From: Desulfovibrio sp. TomC
Lineage (GTDB): Bacteria; Desulfobacterota; Desulfovibrionia; Desulfovibrionales; Desulfovibrionaceae
Direction: 5' to 3'
NCBI RefSeq assembly: GCF_000801335.2
Contig: NZ_JSEH01000014.1
Span: 62,001-126,000 of the forward strand
DNA: 64,000 nucleotides
Part shown: positions 46,001 to 55,151 of the stretch, piece by piece
How positions within the stretch are numbered: the first letter of the stretch is position 1
How the letters are laid out: every line of letters begins with the position of its first letter
Made by a program: the position numbers and the translations under genes
The notes under the pieces: model-generated
Seen by the model: only the letters and a program-made list of their open reading frames with translations
Told to the model about the DNA's origin: nothing
The model's database searches: none

Positions 46001-47721
46001 TTGTCATGATAAGTTTCATGATAGTTTTTAGTAAGGAGGATCTGATGGTATGCACTAGACTTGCGGCTGTATATTTCAGTAAGAGTTTTTAAGATTTCAT
46101 TTATTATCACCGAGTGAGTGTTTTCCACTACCGCATGTAACGATCTTAAGTCTGCATCGGCAAAGCTTTCGCTGTCGTTCAATGCTAATGGCAAAATGCT
46201 TTCGTCAATTATTATTATATCCGCATTAAATACTCCTGTATTGAGTTCTGAAAGCATGTTGTGTGTTACGAAATAAACTCCTGAATGCATTTGACTTCGT
46301 TCAGTGTAATACTCGCAATTATCTTTTTCTTGGCAACATTTACAAAGCAATGTTGACGTAGAGTATCCAATATCCACCACTGCTCGGTAATTGTCCTTGA
46401 ATCTACAAAATGATTCTTGGGTGTTCAGACGATATATTTTATCTTCACCATTTAAAATCTGCTTGGCAACATTATAGATTTCATCAAGTTGCGCGACGTT
46501 ATAAGTACTGTATATAATTTTTTTGCCGAGTGAAGCCTGCGAACAGGCATACTCCAACGCCAAGTGCGTTTTGCCCGAGCCTGGGGTAACCCTCAAGAAA
46601 ACATCGCTGTTTGAGTTTAAGTGTGCTTTGATGGATTGCTGCGCATCGGCAAGTGTCATTTTTTGGGCTGGGATAGCGGAAAGCAAACGGTGCGAACTGT
46701 TATATTCTTTCTGTAAAAGTAAGCCAGACCATTCTGGCAATGGCAATCCGCCATGGGTAATATTTGCAGGACATGATGACCTAAAACATTTCAGCCGAAA
46801 ATACGGCGGCTTAATGTATGCATTGCTATTGGAAGATCCACAAACCGGGCATATTTTGTTTTTGAATGTGTAAAACTTCCCGGTGGCTTTATCCATTTCT
46901 TTGAAAAAATATCCATGATTGTTAAGCATTTCGAGGGTCTTGTCTGCCGATATTGCCTTGACATTTTTTGATATATCAAAAAAATTTATACTATCAACAG
47001 CATTGCCCTTACGCAATTCACTATAGCGTTGTATTTTATGGCCAAATTCGCCGAGTGAGGAAATGTCTGAAACAATGCGAAAATCCATTAATTGCTTGGC
47101 GGCATCAATGTAATAATATGGATTCAACTCTCCACCCGTGACAGAACGATAGTCATCGGAGGTGAATTCACCCATGATTATATCACTCTCAACAAGGACA
47201 GAATGTCTACCAATTAAAGTTCTATGATTTTGAAATGGATTGTCCTTACGGGCAAATACTTGATACGGCTGTGTTGTTACTTCTGTAGGCTGGAAATCGA
47301 TAATACAACTTTTTAATTCATTTTTGACAAGATCAACGAACCCGTTGTAATTTTCTTTGTTAAGAAGCATACTAGATATTGCTCTAAAACCATATCCACC
47401 TGTTGCGATAAATTTAAAACAACCAAGGATGCTGAGCTCTGAAAATGATTGGATCAATATTTTAGTGCGGAGAATTGAATCAGTTATCAATTCACATTCA
47501 GTATTGTTTTCTTTATTCAAAAATGGATCTATGTCAATAAACGGGAAGTATAATTTTTGATTTTCAATCTGTACTTCACGAGATAAATATATTCCAATGT
47601 TACCTTGATACAATTCGCTTAAGTTACTTTCCAAAAAGTCAATATAATCAGTTCCAATCAATGTGCTGTATGGCGCTCTTTCCACAAGCTGCGCTTTGAA
47701 AGTAATTTTTGCACTTTCCAT
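43063..47721 (-). CDS. Giant replicase: primase-helicase-family A DNA polymerase fusion
   Basis: A 1552-residue single chain with an AAGGA ribosome site. Residues 57-180 look like an archaeo-eukaryotic-type primase: FIDIDPF (two Asp), FIATGGYGFRAI, IIDFQPT and LIGRHSVLV. A zinc ribbon follows (CPVCG at 291, C312/C317). Residues 375-840 are an SF2 helicase with Walker A VTPGSGKT, a Cys cluster (C460, C462, C463, C469) placed as in XPD/DinG Fe-S helicases, motif II IIIIDESI, LLDATGS, and motif VI QIVHRTRP. The C-terminal third is polymerase-I-like: a decayed exonuclease-like region, IGRNGFTVDADKL, motif A with Asp 1328 (CFDIKYFEP), Arg 1376/Lys 1380 of the O helix, NFVVQGSAADAFK and motif C with Asp 1498 (HHYDAVYI). 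The O-helix Tyr and Phe are replaced by Asn, so its nucleotide selection may be unusual. It would prime, unwind and copy DNA alone. Confidence 0.85.
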   Translation of the reverse strand: MESAKITFKAQLVERAPYSTLIGTDYIDFLESNLSELYQGNIGIYLSREVQIENQKLYFPFIDIDPFLNKENNTECELITDSILRTKILIQSFSELSILGCFKFIATGGYGFRAISSMLLNKENYNGFVDLVKNELKSCIIDFQPTEVTTQPYQVFARKDNPFQNHRTLIGRHSVLVESDIIMGEFTSDDYRSVTGGELNPYYYIDAAKQLMDFRIVSDISSLGEFGHKIQRYSELRKGNAVDSINFFDISKNVKAISADKTLEMLNNHGYFFKEMDKATGKFYTFKNKICPVCGSSNSNAYIKPPYFRLKCFRSSCPANITHGGLPLPEWSGLLLQKEYNSSHRLLSAIPAQKMTLADAQQSIKAHLNSNSDVFLRVTPGSGKTHLALEYACSQASLGKKIIYSTYNVAQLDEIYNVAKQILNGEDKIYRLNTQESFCRFKDNYRAVVDIGYSTSTLLCKCCQEKDNCEYYTERSQMHSGVYFVTHNMLSELNTGVFNADIIIIDESILPLALNDSESFADADLRSLHAVVENTHSVIINEILKTLTEIYSRKSSAYHQILLTKNYHETYHDNLLDLVSAKLSMESKELISAIAEIVAKLKLKYNDLYASRINYNVIKWLSGFIEDDVISHVSFESNGIIKFCIKYIKKPLEFDGRYILLDATGSSIIVDNICNKPIPFLNIDIEWTCNSLFLEKTIKKSTDVEEGEIEEIIKTGLSHFKQDKILVVSFKSNGGKLLNKCRAIKPNIQFEFYNFFGQKGTNQFKEFGAIFVFGLPFPNINAAWQDAHILFPGVEQDGLRDSWAYMGMENELLQIVHRTRPVLKDNQPVELVVAGNCYPSSLPGPSQTISFKRREDPVGTAIARLRKFIDYFGFYDIILEYIAGIATTDSETKATQLRKSVFDKLGEVVEQYKAQSLSAGPDYGGTEVTSTCPRSISSTYNLISHLLVQLKKFKIIDSEGEAQSSTIIYTIMEIDSAIDCNLMLFENDQNDQFDINKMKLIILKLITLYFYLSETKWEVNLPMHFVHKNQARDFRTQLKDEFEYMDKYKITSLYSKFRKIDGMEIDSNGLYFYNTLSELGLVDVKIAKSYAVNKSENFIDSEFNVIIVYFVGNIVHLLSKNEFVTIESNERIDNNFFHEYNCIVTNDGQACFKLSKIEITTSIHDVMIVDKLLNNSKKYLKPNSVKNLLQKFNSEFQSEGGFKVCKTIFKVYQMQIDLIVSKKIIYIYQLECQMLHLHSIIGRNGFTVDADKLNGIIKANGENGNNCLNIEKNNRILSEAAFSKIFVSEANLSETITGRIGFKYLSKMDKKYRSEFKPKFGCVLLCFDIKYFEPTIICSFSGEPYGLELLNSGKDLYSEVASQISKKIMDERLNNRWFGKVLFNIAINGGGEYALVSRCFDSNFQIERQEAGQIFQYFRDMFPGIFQFHRAIIDKARQHGKICTKYHRILLVGNEDKDSTISNFVVQGSAADAFKRLLLKVNGLLIHPEEDILLHHYDAVYIQVPEHGARNRMDELKAAMEDSLSLDFGNVRFSVAASMRRSWAEEDTIVQV

Positions 47722-47735
47722 TTTGGAATTTCCTT

Positions 47736-47753
47736 TTTCATGACAACATGAAA
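47736..47753. promoter_or_regulatory. Perfect palindrome upstream of the replicase gene
   Basis: TTTCATG-ACAA-CATGAAA is an 18-bp perfect inverted repeat ending 15 bp before the replicase start, next to its ribosome site. It is a likely operator, or translational control structure, of the replicase. Confidence 0.6.
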
Positions 47754-47768
47754 CTACTTATGAAAGTT

Positions 47769-47805
47769 TAAAATGGGAGTATTCTTTATGAATACTCCCA
47801 TTTTA
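47769..47805. terminator. Terminator between the DUF5131 and replicase genes
   Basis: A perfect 16-bp stem (TAAAATGGGAGTATTC with its complement) around TTTAT lies 16 bp past the stop codon of the DUF5131 gene. It separates that transcript from the replicase, whose promoter must then lie in the 47 bp that follow or read through. Confidence 0.85.
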
Positions 47806-47820
47806 GAATTAGACTTGTGT

Positions 47821-48537
47821 TTACTTTATATGGTTCAATGGAAACTGATGCCAAATTTGTCCATCAAGAACATTATAACCTTCCTCCTTCCGGAACCCAC
47901 CTTTCTGCTTAAAAAAGAACGGAATATTCATCTCTATACACTTGTCGCGAATTGGGCGCACCCAATCTAAGTCCATCTGACGTGCACGAGGACCTGACTC
48001 GCCGCCGACGATAACCCAATGGATGCCATCGAGGTTCAGATCTGGAAGAGGACCAAGAAGTGGTTCAATAGATACAAATCGCACAATCGCTGGAGTTGTA
48101 CGTAAATTATCAATTCGTTTTATGGTTTGCTCCCCCTCTACCGTCACTCCCATCCAGATGTTGTCATGCCAAAACAAATGGGGGGACAATTCTTCCAGTC
48201 GATCGCCTCGTTTTGTCAACACTTGGAAAATATGTTGAGGAGCGCGTCGCATATACGCAAAGACTTTATCAATAAATCCAAAAGGAATGTCTTTGTGAAA
48301 CATATCTGACATAGAGTTAACGAATATCATCTTAGGATCTCGGTAACTTAACTTCTTATCCAACATGTCGGGATGCAGTGTCAGATCAAATCCGTTGCGA
48401 TATTTTTCCAAGCCCATCAGCTTGCATCTTTTCGCCATTATTTCAGCATAGCAATTGGCACAACCTGAACTTATCTTTGTGCATCCTGTTGTAGGATTCC
48501 ATGTGCAATCAGTCCAATCGATTTTAGTCTTACTCAT
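47821..48537 (-). CDS. Phage Gp37/Gp68-family protein (DUF5131)
   Basis: A 238-residue protein. IDWTDCTWNPTTGCTKISSGCANCYAE is the family N-terminus, with Cys arranged as in the radical-SAM-like cluster of these proteins; FVNSMSDMFHKDIP, VLTKRGDRL, WMGVTVEG and WVIVGGESGPRARQMD follow. The family is common in phages and mobile elements; its reaction is unproved. GAGGT precedes the ATG. It is followed by a strong terminator and then the replicase gene. Confidence 0.9.
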   Translation of the reverse strand: MSKTKIDWTDCTWNPTTGCTKISSGCANCYAEIMAKRCKLMGLEKYRNGFDLTLHPDMLDKKLSYRDPKMIFVNSMSDMFHKDIPFGFIDKVFAYMRRAPQHIFQVLTKRGDRLEELSPHLFWHDNIWMGVTVEGEQTIKRIDNLRTTPAIVRFVSIEPLLGPLPDLNLDGIHWVIVGGESGPRARQMDLDWVRPIRDKCIEMNIPFFFKQKGGFRKEEGYNVLDGQIWHQFPLNHIK

Positions 48538-48790
48538 AATTTTACCTCACTTTTCCATGTTATTTATTCTTTGAAAAATTACCCCTCAACCTGAAAAGAA
48601 GCTTAATAGATTTTCCTATGTCTGTCAAATCAATAAACACGAGGTTCCGGCAAAAGACCTTTCAAAATTTTCAATTTATTAAACACTTGAAGATTAATTT
48701 TATATTATTTTTTGAACAAACTATATTTTCAATTTATTTATTGATTTCATTTGACACATTAATATATTGATTACCGATCATGCCTAAAAT
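48538..48790. other. Very AT-rich non-coding region, possible replication origin
   Basis: Almost all A and T in its second half, with a repeated ATTTTCAATTTATT-type motif (near 48670 and 48728). It lies beside the replicase/DUF5131 genes. No ORF. An origin or promoter-rich region is possible, with no direct proof. Confidence 0.35.
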
Positions 48791-49042
48791 TACCATAAAC
48801 ATACTTTGAGCAGCATGTCCTGAGCAATCCCGGAAATACGAATAGTGCTATTCTCAAATTTGAGAGGTTGTGATGCGAAGAGCCGAAGGGAAGCGCGACA
48901 AACTTTCCTGGCCACACTTTGGAATCGGTCAATTCGGTCAACCCGGGGAAATGGATGCCCGGATTTTTTGAAGCATGGCATGGCGACTGTCGCGTGGCTG
49001 AATCCGCTGTTTACCACTTGCCGCTAAGTTTCTAGGGGGCGT
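48791..49042. other. Junction sequence without a clear gene
   Basis: The base composition changes here from AT-rich to mixed. A CGGTCAATTCGGTCAACCCGG motif recalls the GGGCAAATC repeats. Short ORFs on both strands look like chance. Confidence 0.35.
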
Positions 49043-49226
49043 TGCTAAAAATCCCAGGGTAAGAGTTTTAAATTTACCACTTTACCTTGACAAATCGAAC
49101 CAATTAGCTGTTAAGCTGCCACTTGCTTCATAACCATGAGTGCGATTCCAACGGGACCCCAAAAGACTCGGAACCTGGTCCAAAATTGGGCAGCCGCTGG
49201 CAATTTGTCCATTTTCGAAATGGAGA
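49043..49226 (+). repeat. 184-bp direct repeat, left copy
   Basis: It aligns without gaps to 57377-57560 with about 14 mismatches. It contains TTTGTCCATTTTCGAAA, resembling the internal repeats of IS21-type ends. An istB fragment follows 41 bp to the right, supporting an IS21 origin. Confidence 0.75.
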
Positions 49227-49267
49227 TGGCCGTGATTTCCACGAGCGTGGCCGGCAAACCTGAATAG

Positions 49268-49441
49268 CACTGTCGTGCGCCTCGTGGCTCCACCGGGGTG
49301 CCCAGCGTCACCAGTACATCGCCCTTCCTGGGACGAGCGGAAAACATCGTAGCCTTTGGCCTGCCGGGACGCGGAAAAACGCACCTGCTGTGTGCCATCG
49401 GCCATGAGCTTGTCCGGCGATACGCAGCTTCGCGGCAATGA
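49268..49441 (+). pseudogene. istB: IstB-type ATPase fragment
   Basis: The frame reads FLGRAENIVAFGLPGRGKTH, then LLCAIGHELVRRYAASRQ and a TGA. This is the Walker A region of an IstB helper ATPase, with no start and no C-terminal part. It is different in sequence from the intact istB at 17817-18575. Confidence 0.75.
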
Positions 49442-50013
49442 CCACGGACGCGGGTTGACCCCATACCCGAAGATCGCTTGGCTGAAGCCGAGGTGCGTGC
49501 ACAAGAATAGTTGTCGTCAGTGCCCAGGGGTAATTGACGCTGAGCAGGGCGCGGTCCATACCATTGTTTCTGGTGCATCCCCTGAAAAAATCAGCCCCGT
49601 TTCCTGCTGACGGAAATCTTGTCCGAGGCTGATGTAGGAAAATCCGCAGGAACTGCCCCATGGAGTCGCAGGTGCTGTTATTTTACCGGGGCTGGTTGGT
49701 TTCCTGGTCCTGCCCCGTCCTCGCCCACTGGGCCAAATGACACCCCTATGCGCCAGCGATTTTCAGGCAACCACATGAATTTATGAAACTTATCGGCAGG
49801 CTACAAAGGTGATATTGCAAATATGGCCGCAGCAAAAATCAGATGCTAAATCTCTGCTCATCACAGGTAAAAATAAAAAATCAACAATTCTATATATTTA
49901 TTAATCTCTGCTTAGCCGGACAAAACTAACCGATGGGATATTATATTGGTACGATCGCGAGAACCGTGATATATATATGCAAACTTGACTACTGTACTGC
50001 GGATGGAGGAGAC
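49442..50013. other. Decayed stretch before the hybrid kinase
   Basis: No gene recognised. Probably further remains of an insertion sequence to about 49780, then an AT-rich segment that should hold the promoter of the kinase at 50014. Confidence 0.35.
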
Positions 50014-53000
50014 ATGGGCACGGTCACATGCGTTACGCGCACTGCTTTTCTCCACATGCGCTTGGTTTTGGTCTGTGTGCTTTTTCTTTTGTCCACACCA
50101 ATGATGGCCGAGGCCTTTGGTGGCCCACATCGCGTGCTTATCCTCCATAGTTATCATCAGGGATTATCCTGGACAGATGACATCCAGGCGGCTTTCTCAG
50201 CCACTCTAGCCCGAAGCGGGTTTCCCCTGGAAGTTGATGTCAAATACCTAGACGTGGCGCGCATAACAGACCCCAAGGCCTTGCGCAAAAACAAGGAACT
50301 GTTGCAACAGCAGATAGTCAACATGTCTGCAGGCAAGCCGTTCGACATGGTCCTTGTTTCTGACAATGCAGCCTTGGATTTTCTGTTGGATCATCGCGAG
50401 TCAATTGCCGGGAACGCCCCCGTAGTGTTTTGCGGCATCAACAACTTCACTCAAGACATGCTGCGCGGGCAATCGAACATCACTGGGGTGGCGGAGATAC
50501 CCTCCTTTTACGAGACCATAGTCTTGGCGAGCAAGCTGCGCCCCATGGCGAGCAAGTTGCTCGTCCTTGCTGAGGATACACCGACGTGCAAGGCGAACCT
50601 CTCACTTCTTCAGGCGCAATTATCGCGCCTTTCAGGCCGTGTGGAGATTGAAGTCTTGGAGGAGACGGACATTTACAAGCTTGAGGCTCGCTTGGCTGGG
50701 CTTAGTCCGGAATGGGTCGTGCTGCCTATGGTTCGGCCCCTGGATGAGAATGGAGTGCTCTCCGCTCAAGCGGCTAGCCAGAGGCTTAGCCGGGCTTGTG
50801 CTGTCCCTTTATTTGTCACGTGGGATTTCTGGATGGGCCACGGCCCGGCAGCGGGCGTGGTGGTTTCCGGTAGGTCTCAAGGGGAGACGGCGGCAGTAAT
50901 GGCGAGTCGAATCCTGAAGGGTGAACGGGCGGATGACATTCCCGTGGTCAGCCAGGAGAACAATGTCACTATCGCGGACAGTCTTGCCTTCACACGTTTT
51001 GGGATGTCCGAGAGCCTGCTGCCTGAGGGCGCGGTGATATTAAATGCCCCTGTCTCTTTTTACGCCGTCAACAAGATCCTGTTTTTGACTGGTGGCGCGG
51101 TCGGCCTTTGCCTGCTTCTCTTATCGATATTTCTTGCCCTGAATGTGTCGCGCCGCAAGGTAGCCGAGGCTTTGTACCAGGGCCAGTTGAACTTCGTGGA
51201 GACGCTCATGCGGGCCATGCCCGCCCCGCTGTTCTACAAGGATATTCAGGGTCGCTATCTCGGCGTCAACCCGGCCTTTGAAACCCTCATGGGGAAACCA
51301 GAGCAGGACTTTGTCGGCAGGCTCCCCACAGAAGCTTTCTCCCAGGAGCATGGGCAAGTGTTCGTGCAGCGCGACCAGGAACTTTCGAATTTAGGTGACA
51401 TGCAGCGCTACCAACATGTAATGCCTACTGCTCTGGGCCTTCGCACCTTGATGATCACAAAGGCCGTATTTCCCGGCAAAGACGGCTCCCCTGCTGGTGT
51501 CGTCGGCATTCTCGACGACATCACAGACCGTATACGTAACGAAGAATCCCTGCGCGAGAGCGAGAAGCGTTTTCGTAGCCTGTTTGAAAATGCGCCTCTG
51601 GCCTATCAGTCCCTGGACGAAAACGGACGGTTCCTGGACGTGAACAGGAAGTGGCTGGAGGCCCTGGGCTATGCCGCCAAGGACGATGTAGTTGGGAAGT
51701 GGTTCGGGGATTTCCTTGCGCCCGGCTTCAAAGAACACTTCGACATCAACTTCCCCATGTTCAAGCAAGCCTGTGTCATCGACGGGGTGGAGTTCGAGAT
51801 GCTCCGCATCAATGGTGGACGAATTATTGTGAGTTTCAACGGCCGGGTGCAGACTGACCGCGATGGCAACTTCATGCGTACCCACTGCATTTTTTCCGAT
51901 ATCACCGATCGAAAGCATGCGGAAGATGCCTTAGCCCGCAAAGACGCCTTGCTAGGGGCGATGCTGCGTAACCTCCCCTTTGATTTTTGGGCGCGTGACA
52001 CAAGCCAGCGCATGATTATGCAAAGCGATGAGTCCGTTCGGCTGTGGGGAGACCTTACGAAAACGGCCATTGATGATGCTCAAGTTGAACAAGAATACCT
52101 CCAATCATGGATGCCCATTAACGATCGGGTGTTGCGAGGGGATGTGGTTGACGAAGATTGTGCATATGCCAGCCCTGGAGGTGATTTACGACATTACCAC
52201 GCCATTGTCGCACCTATTCGTCAAGGTGGTGATATCCTGGGGATTCTGGGCATTAACATTGATATAACTGAGCGCAGTCAAGCTGAAGAGGCGCTGCGCG
52301 AGAGCGAAGAGCGTTTTCGTGCATTGTTCTCTGCTGTAAGTGATCCCGTGCTGGTAGCCATTAGGGAAACGGGTATTCTGGTAGAGTGCAACCCCGCTGC
52401 GGAGAGATTTTTTGGGCGTAATAGGGAGCAACTTATCGGTTTGCCTCAACGTGATCTGCATCCGCCGGGGACTCTCCAAGTCGAGGGCGTGACCGAAGAC
52501 TTCAAGCGTGTGACAACTGATCCAATGCTTAAACAGGAAATCAGGCTCTTGTCCTCTGGCGGTGACGTGCGGGCTGTGGAAGTTACTGCCAGCACATTTG
52601 AAATAAAGGAACACAGGCTCATTCTGGGCGTGTTCCGAGATGTGACCGAGCGTAATAGAGCGGAAAATGACACCCTACTGGCTAAGGACCAAGCCGAAGC
52701 AGCCAGCCGCGCTAAGAGCGAATTCCTAGCAAACATGAGCCATGAAATTCGCACCCCACTCAATGGAATTCTCGGCATGCTTCAATTACTTAAGACTACT
52801 GATCCGAATGATGAACAGAAAGAGTATCTAGCGGGTGCGATTCGGTCCACAAATCGACTGACCCGGCTTCTCTCTGATATCCTTGATATCTCAAGGATTG
52901 AAGCCGGCAGGATGGATATTGTTGACATAGAATTCGACATCAAGAAGATGCGCGATTCCATATATGAACTGTTTGACATGGAGGCACGTAGGAAAGGACT

Positions 53001-53853
53001 CTTTTTGGAGTTCGGTTGGAACGAGGATTTGCCCTTGGTCTTGATTGGGGACGAGGTTCGGCTTCGACAAATCCTGTTCAACCTTGTTGGAAACGCGATT
53101 AAATTTACCGATAAAGGAGAAGTTCGGATTGATGCTTCTTTGTTGGTGAGTCTCGGAAATTCTGTTGTACGTGTGTTAATCACAGTCAGTGATACGGGGA
53201 TAGGCATTTCCGAGGAGTGTATTAAGTCTGTTTTTGAACCATTTGTCCAGGCAGAAGGTACGTATACGAGGCGATTTCAGGGGGCAGGCCTGGGGCTTTC
53301 AATCGTTCGTCGCTTGGTTAAGCTCTTGGGTGGTGACGTAGCGATAGAGAGTACATTAGGTGAGGGTACGACCATTTACGTATCTCTTCCGTTCAAGCTC
53401 CCCAGCGGTGGCCAGGGTCAGAATGACCAGGACGTTCGTGTTACCACTCCAGTTGCCGAAGCCTCTTGGCGCATACTCATCGCTGAGGATGATTCCGTCA
53501 GCCTCATTACTGCCAAGCGGACGCTTGAGAAATCCGGCTACTTAGTCACTGCCGCCAAGAATGGACAGGAAGCGTTGCAGCGATTGACTGAAGAGGACTT
53601 CGACTTGATCCTTATGGATATCCAGATGCCTATTATGGACGGGGTAGAAGCTACAAAGGCAATCAGAGGGTCAAGCAATCTTGGAGCAAAGTCGAGCATC
53701 CCAATCGTCGCGATGACCGCATACGCAATGACTGGAGACAAAGAATCATTTTTAGCGGCGGGCATGGACGATTATATTTCGAAGCCTGTGGATAAGGCGG
53801 CGATGGTTGAGGTTATCGAGAGAGTTATTCGCATGAAGGAAAAGGTTCAATGA
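50014..53853 (+). CDS. Hybrid sensor kinase with periplasmic binding-protein sensor
   Basis: A 1279-residue kinase from the ATG at 50014 (GGAGGAG upstream). A signal segment (about 15-34) is followed by an ABC-substrate-binding-like sensor (about 38-335; [20 protein letters not shown]), a membrane segment (355-378), four PAS domains (about 395-905), HisKA with [15 protein letters not shown], HATPase ([29 protein letters not shown]) and a receiver domain with the Asp in [13 protein letters not shown]. The last codons overlap the start of a solute-binding-protein gene, and a diguanylate cyclase gene follows, so the three form one sensory operon. The operon is bracketed by the 184-bp repeat. Confidence 0.94.
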   Translation: MGTVTCVTRTAFLHMRLVLVCVLFLLSTPMMAEAFGGPHRVLILHSYHQGLSWTDDIQAAFSATLARSGFPLEVDVKYLDVARITDPKALRKNKELLQQQIVNMSAGKPFDMVLVSDNAALDFLLDHRESIAGNAPVVFCGINNFTQDMLRGQSNITGVAEIPSFYETIVLASKLRPMASKLLVLAEDTPTCKANLSLLQAQLSRLSGRVEIEVLEETDIYKLEARLAGLSPEWVVLPMVRPLDENGVLSAQAASQRLSRACAVPLFVTWDFWMGHGPAAGVVVSGRSQGETAAVMASRILKGERADDIPVVSQENNVTIADSLAFTRFGMSESLLPEGAVILNAPVSFYAVNKILFLTGGAVGLCLLLLSIFLALNVSRRKVAEALYQGQLNFVETLMRAMPAPLFYKDIQGRYLGVNPAFETLMGKPEQDFVGRLPTEAFSQEHGQVFVQRDQELSNLGDMQRYQHVMPTALGLRTLMITKAVFPGKDGSPAGVVGILDDITDRIRNEESLRESEKRFRSLFENAPLAYQSLDENGRFLDVNRKWLEALGYAAKDDVVGKWFGDFLAPGFKEHFDINFPMFKQACVIDGVEFEMLRINGGRIIVSFNGRVQTDRDGNFMRTHCIFSDITDRKHAEDALARKDALLGAMLRNLPFDFWARDTSQRMIMQSDESVRLWGDLTKTAIDDAQVEQEYLQSWMPINDRVLRGDVVDEDCAYASPGGDLRHYHAIVAPIRQGGDILGILGINIDITERSQAEEALRESEERFRALFSAVSDPVLVAIRETGILVECNPAAERFFGRNREQLIGLPQRDLHPPGTLQVEGVTEDFKRVTTDPMLKQEIRLLSSGGDVRAVEVTASTFEIKEHRLILGVFRDVTERNRAENDTLLAKDQAEAASRAKSEFLANMSHEIRTPLNGILGMLQLLKTTDPNDEQKEYLAGAIRSTNRLTRLLSDILDISRIEAGRMDIVDIEFDIKKMRDSIYELFDMEARRKGLFLEFGWNEDLPLVLIGDEVRLRQILFNLVGNAIKFTDKGEVRIDASLLVSLGNSVVRVLITVSDTGIGISEECIKSVFEPFVQAEGTYTRRFQGAGLGLSIVRRLVKLLGGDVAIESTLGEGTTIYVSLPFKLPSGGQGQNDQDVRVTTPVAEASWRILIAEDDSVSLITAKRTLEKSGYLVTAAKNGQEALQRLTEEDFDLILMDIQMPIMDGVEATKAIRGSSNLGAKSSIPIVAMTAYAMTGDKESFLAAGMDDYISKPVDKAAMVEVIERVIRMKEKVQ

Positions 53854-55151
53854 TGCAGCGGCAAAAGAGATGGAATACAAGAGAATGTTGGGCTCCTCGT
53901 CAACCGCTACCCCGTTTCTCGCCGTCGGCAATCTTGGCCGCCCCTGATGCACGAAAAGGCGCAGAAACAGGCTTATTGAGTCACAGGGTCCCTATAGAGC
54001 TGAATGCCGGTGGCTTTTTTTTGCGCAGAGTTAGAAATGGCTGTCTAGATTTTTCACTGTACCTTGCGTTGATTGTCATGATGCTGACGTCTCCTTGTCG
54101 CCTATTGGCAGCGGATGATGTTGTTGTTGCTGTCGTTGGTCCGATGGTCGGGACCAGCAATTCTGTCGGCATTCAATACAGCGTTGGGGTCCGCGCTGCA
54201 TTGAAGGATATAAATGGCAATACATTGCTAGGTCACAAAGTTAATATTGACCTCTTCGATGACAGTTGTACGAAGTCAATTGCAGAGGGTGTGGCGATGA
54301 AGCTTGCCGAGAATCCTCCTTCTGTAGTCATAGGGCACTCCTGTTCCGGGGCCACAATTATATCGGCTCCCATCTATGCCAAGCATAAGATACTTCAGAT
54401 TACACCTGCATCCACCAATCCTAAGGTTACGGAGATGGGTATTTCAACTCTTTTTCGTATGATCGGCAGGGACGACCTGCAGGGAAAGATGGCGGCCCAG
54501 CGTATTTCAGAACGCCATGCGGGCCAGAGGGTTGGGGTGCTGTTCTTCCCCAGCGAATATTCGGAGGGACTAACTCAAACGGCCATCGCAGCCCTGGAAC
54601 AACGAGGCATTACACCGGTGGCAAGAGTTCAGGCCTCTCCTTCAGCCTCTTCCTATGCCAAAGAAATTGCTGCGCTTATGCAGCAAAATGTAGAGGTGCT
54701 CTATCTGGTCGGTGGAGGGTTGGATTGCGGGATATTTCTTCGTCAAGCCCGGCAGATGGAGGCAACATTTGCCGTGATCAGTAGTGATACGCTTGTGTCA
54801 GGGGTCTTTCTCCAAACAGCCGGCCAAGCTGCGGAGGGAGTTCCGTTCACATTTCCCCCCGAGGCTACGCAGTTACCAACAGCAGCCTCGGCAATAGAAA
54901 CCATCAAAGCTATGGGGCAAGAGCCAGTTGGCTACACGTTGTTGGCCTACGCTGCGACACAAGTCTGGATCGAGGGTGTCATGAGGGCCAAGTCCTTCGA
55001 TGCAGAACAGATTGCTGCAGCCGTACGTAGTGAGCCTGTCCTGACCATTTTGGGAGAGGTCACTTTCGACGGGAAGGGCGATATACGTACGGCCTATCCT
55101 GCGTTTGCTTGGCATAGCTGGAAGGATGGGAAGCGTGCCCCGTTGGACTGA
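53850..55151 (+). CDS. Branched-chain amino-acid-type periplasmic binding protein
   Basis: A 433-residue frame starting at an ATG that overlaps the kinase stop. The first 60 residues are atypical; a signal-like hydrophobic segment lies at about 66-87, so a start at the TTG near residue 58 is possible. The mature part is a LivJ/Peripla_BP_6 protein: VVVAVVGPMVGTSNSVGIQY, VVIGHSCSGATIISAPIYAK, ITPASTNP, FRMIGRDDLQGKMAA. No permease or ATPase gene accompanies it. The setting between a kinase and a cyclase gene points to sensing. Confidence 0.88.
   Translation: MMQRQKRWNTRECWAPRQPLPRFSPSAILAAPDARKGAETGLLSHRVPIELNAGGFFLRRVRNGCLDFSLYLALIVMMLTSPCRLLAADDVVVAVVGPMVGTSNSVGIQYSVGVRAALKDINGNTLLGHKVNIDLFDDSCTKSIAEGVAMKLAENPPSVVIGHSCSGATIISAPIYAKHKILQITPASTNPKVTEMGISTLFRMIGRDDLQGKMAAQRISERHAGQRVGVLFFPSEYSEGLTQTAIAALEQRGITPVARVQASPSASSYAKEIAALMQQNVEVLYLVGGGLDCGIFLRQARQMEATFAVISSDTLVSGVFLQTAGQAAEGVPFTFPPEATQLPTAASAIETIKAMGQEPVGYTLLAYAATQVWIEGVMRAKSFDAEQIAAAVRSEPVLTILGEVTFDGKGDIRTAYPAFAWHSWKDGKRAPLD

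Noticed and set aside
49082-49661. Long overlapping minus-strand ORFs
   Set aside because: They run antisense through the repeat and the istB fragment, share no family features and lack ribosome sites.
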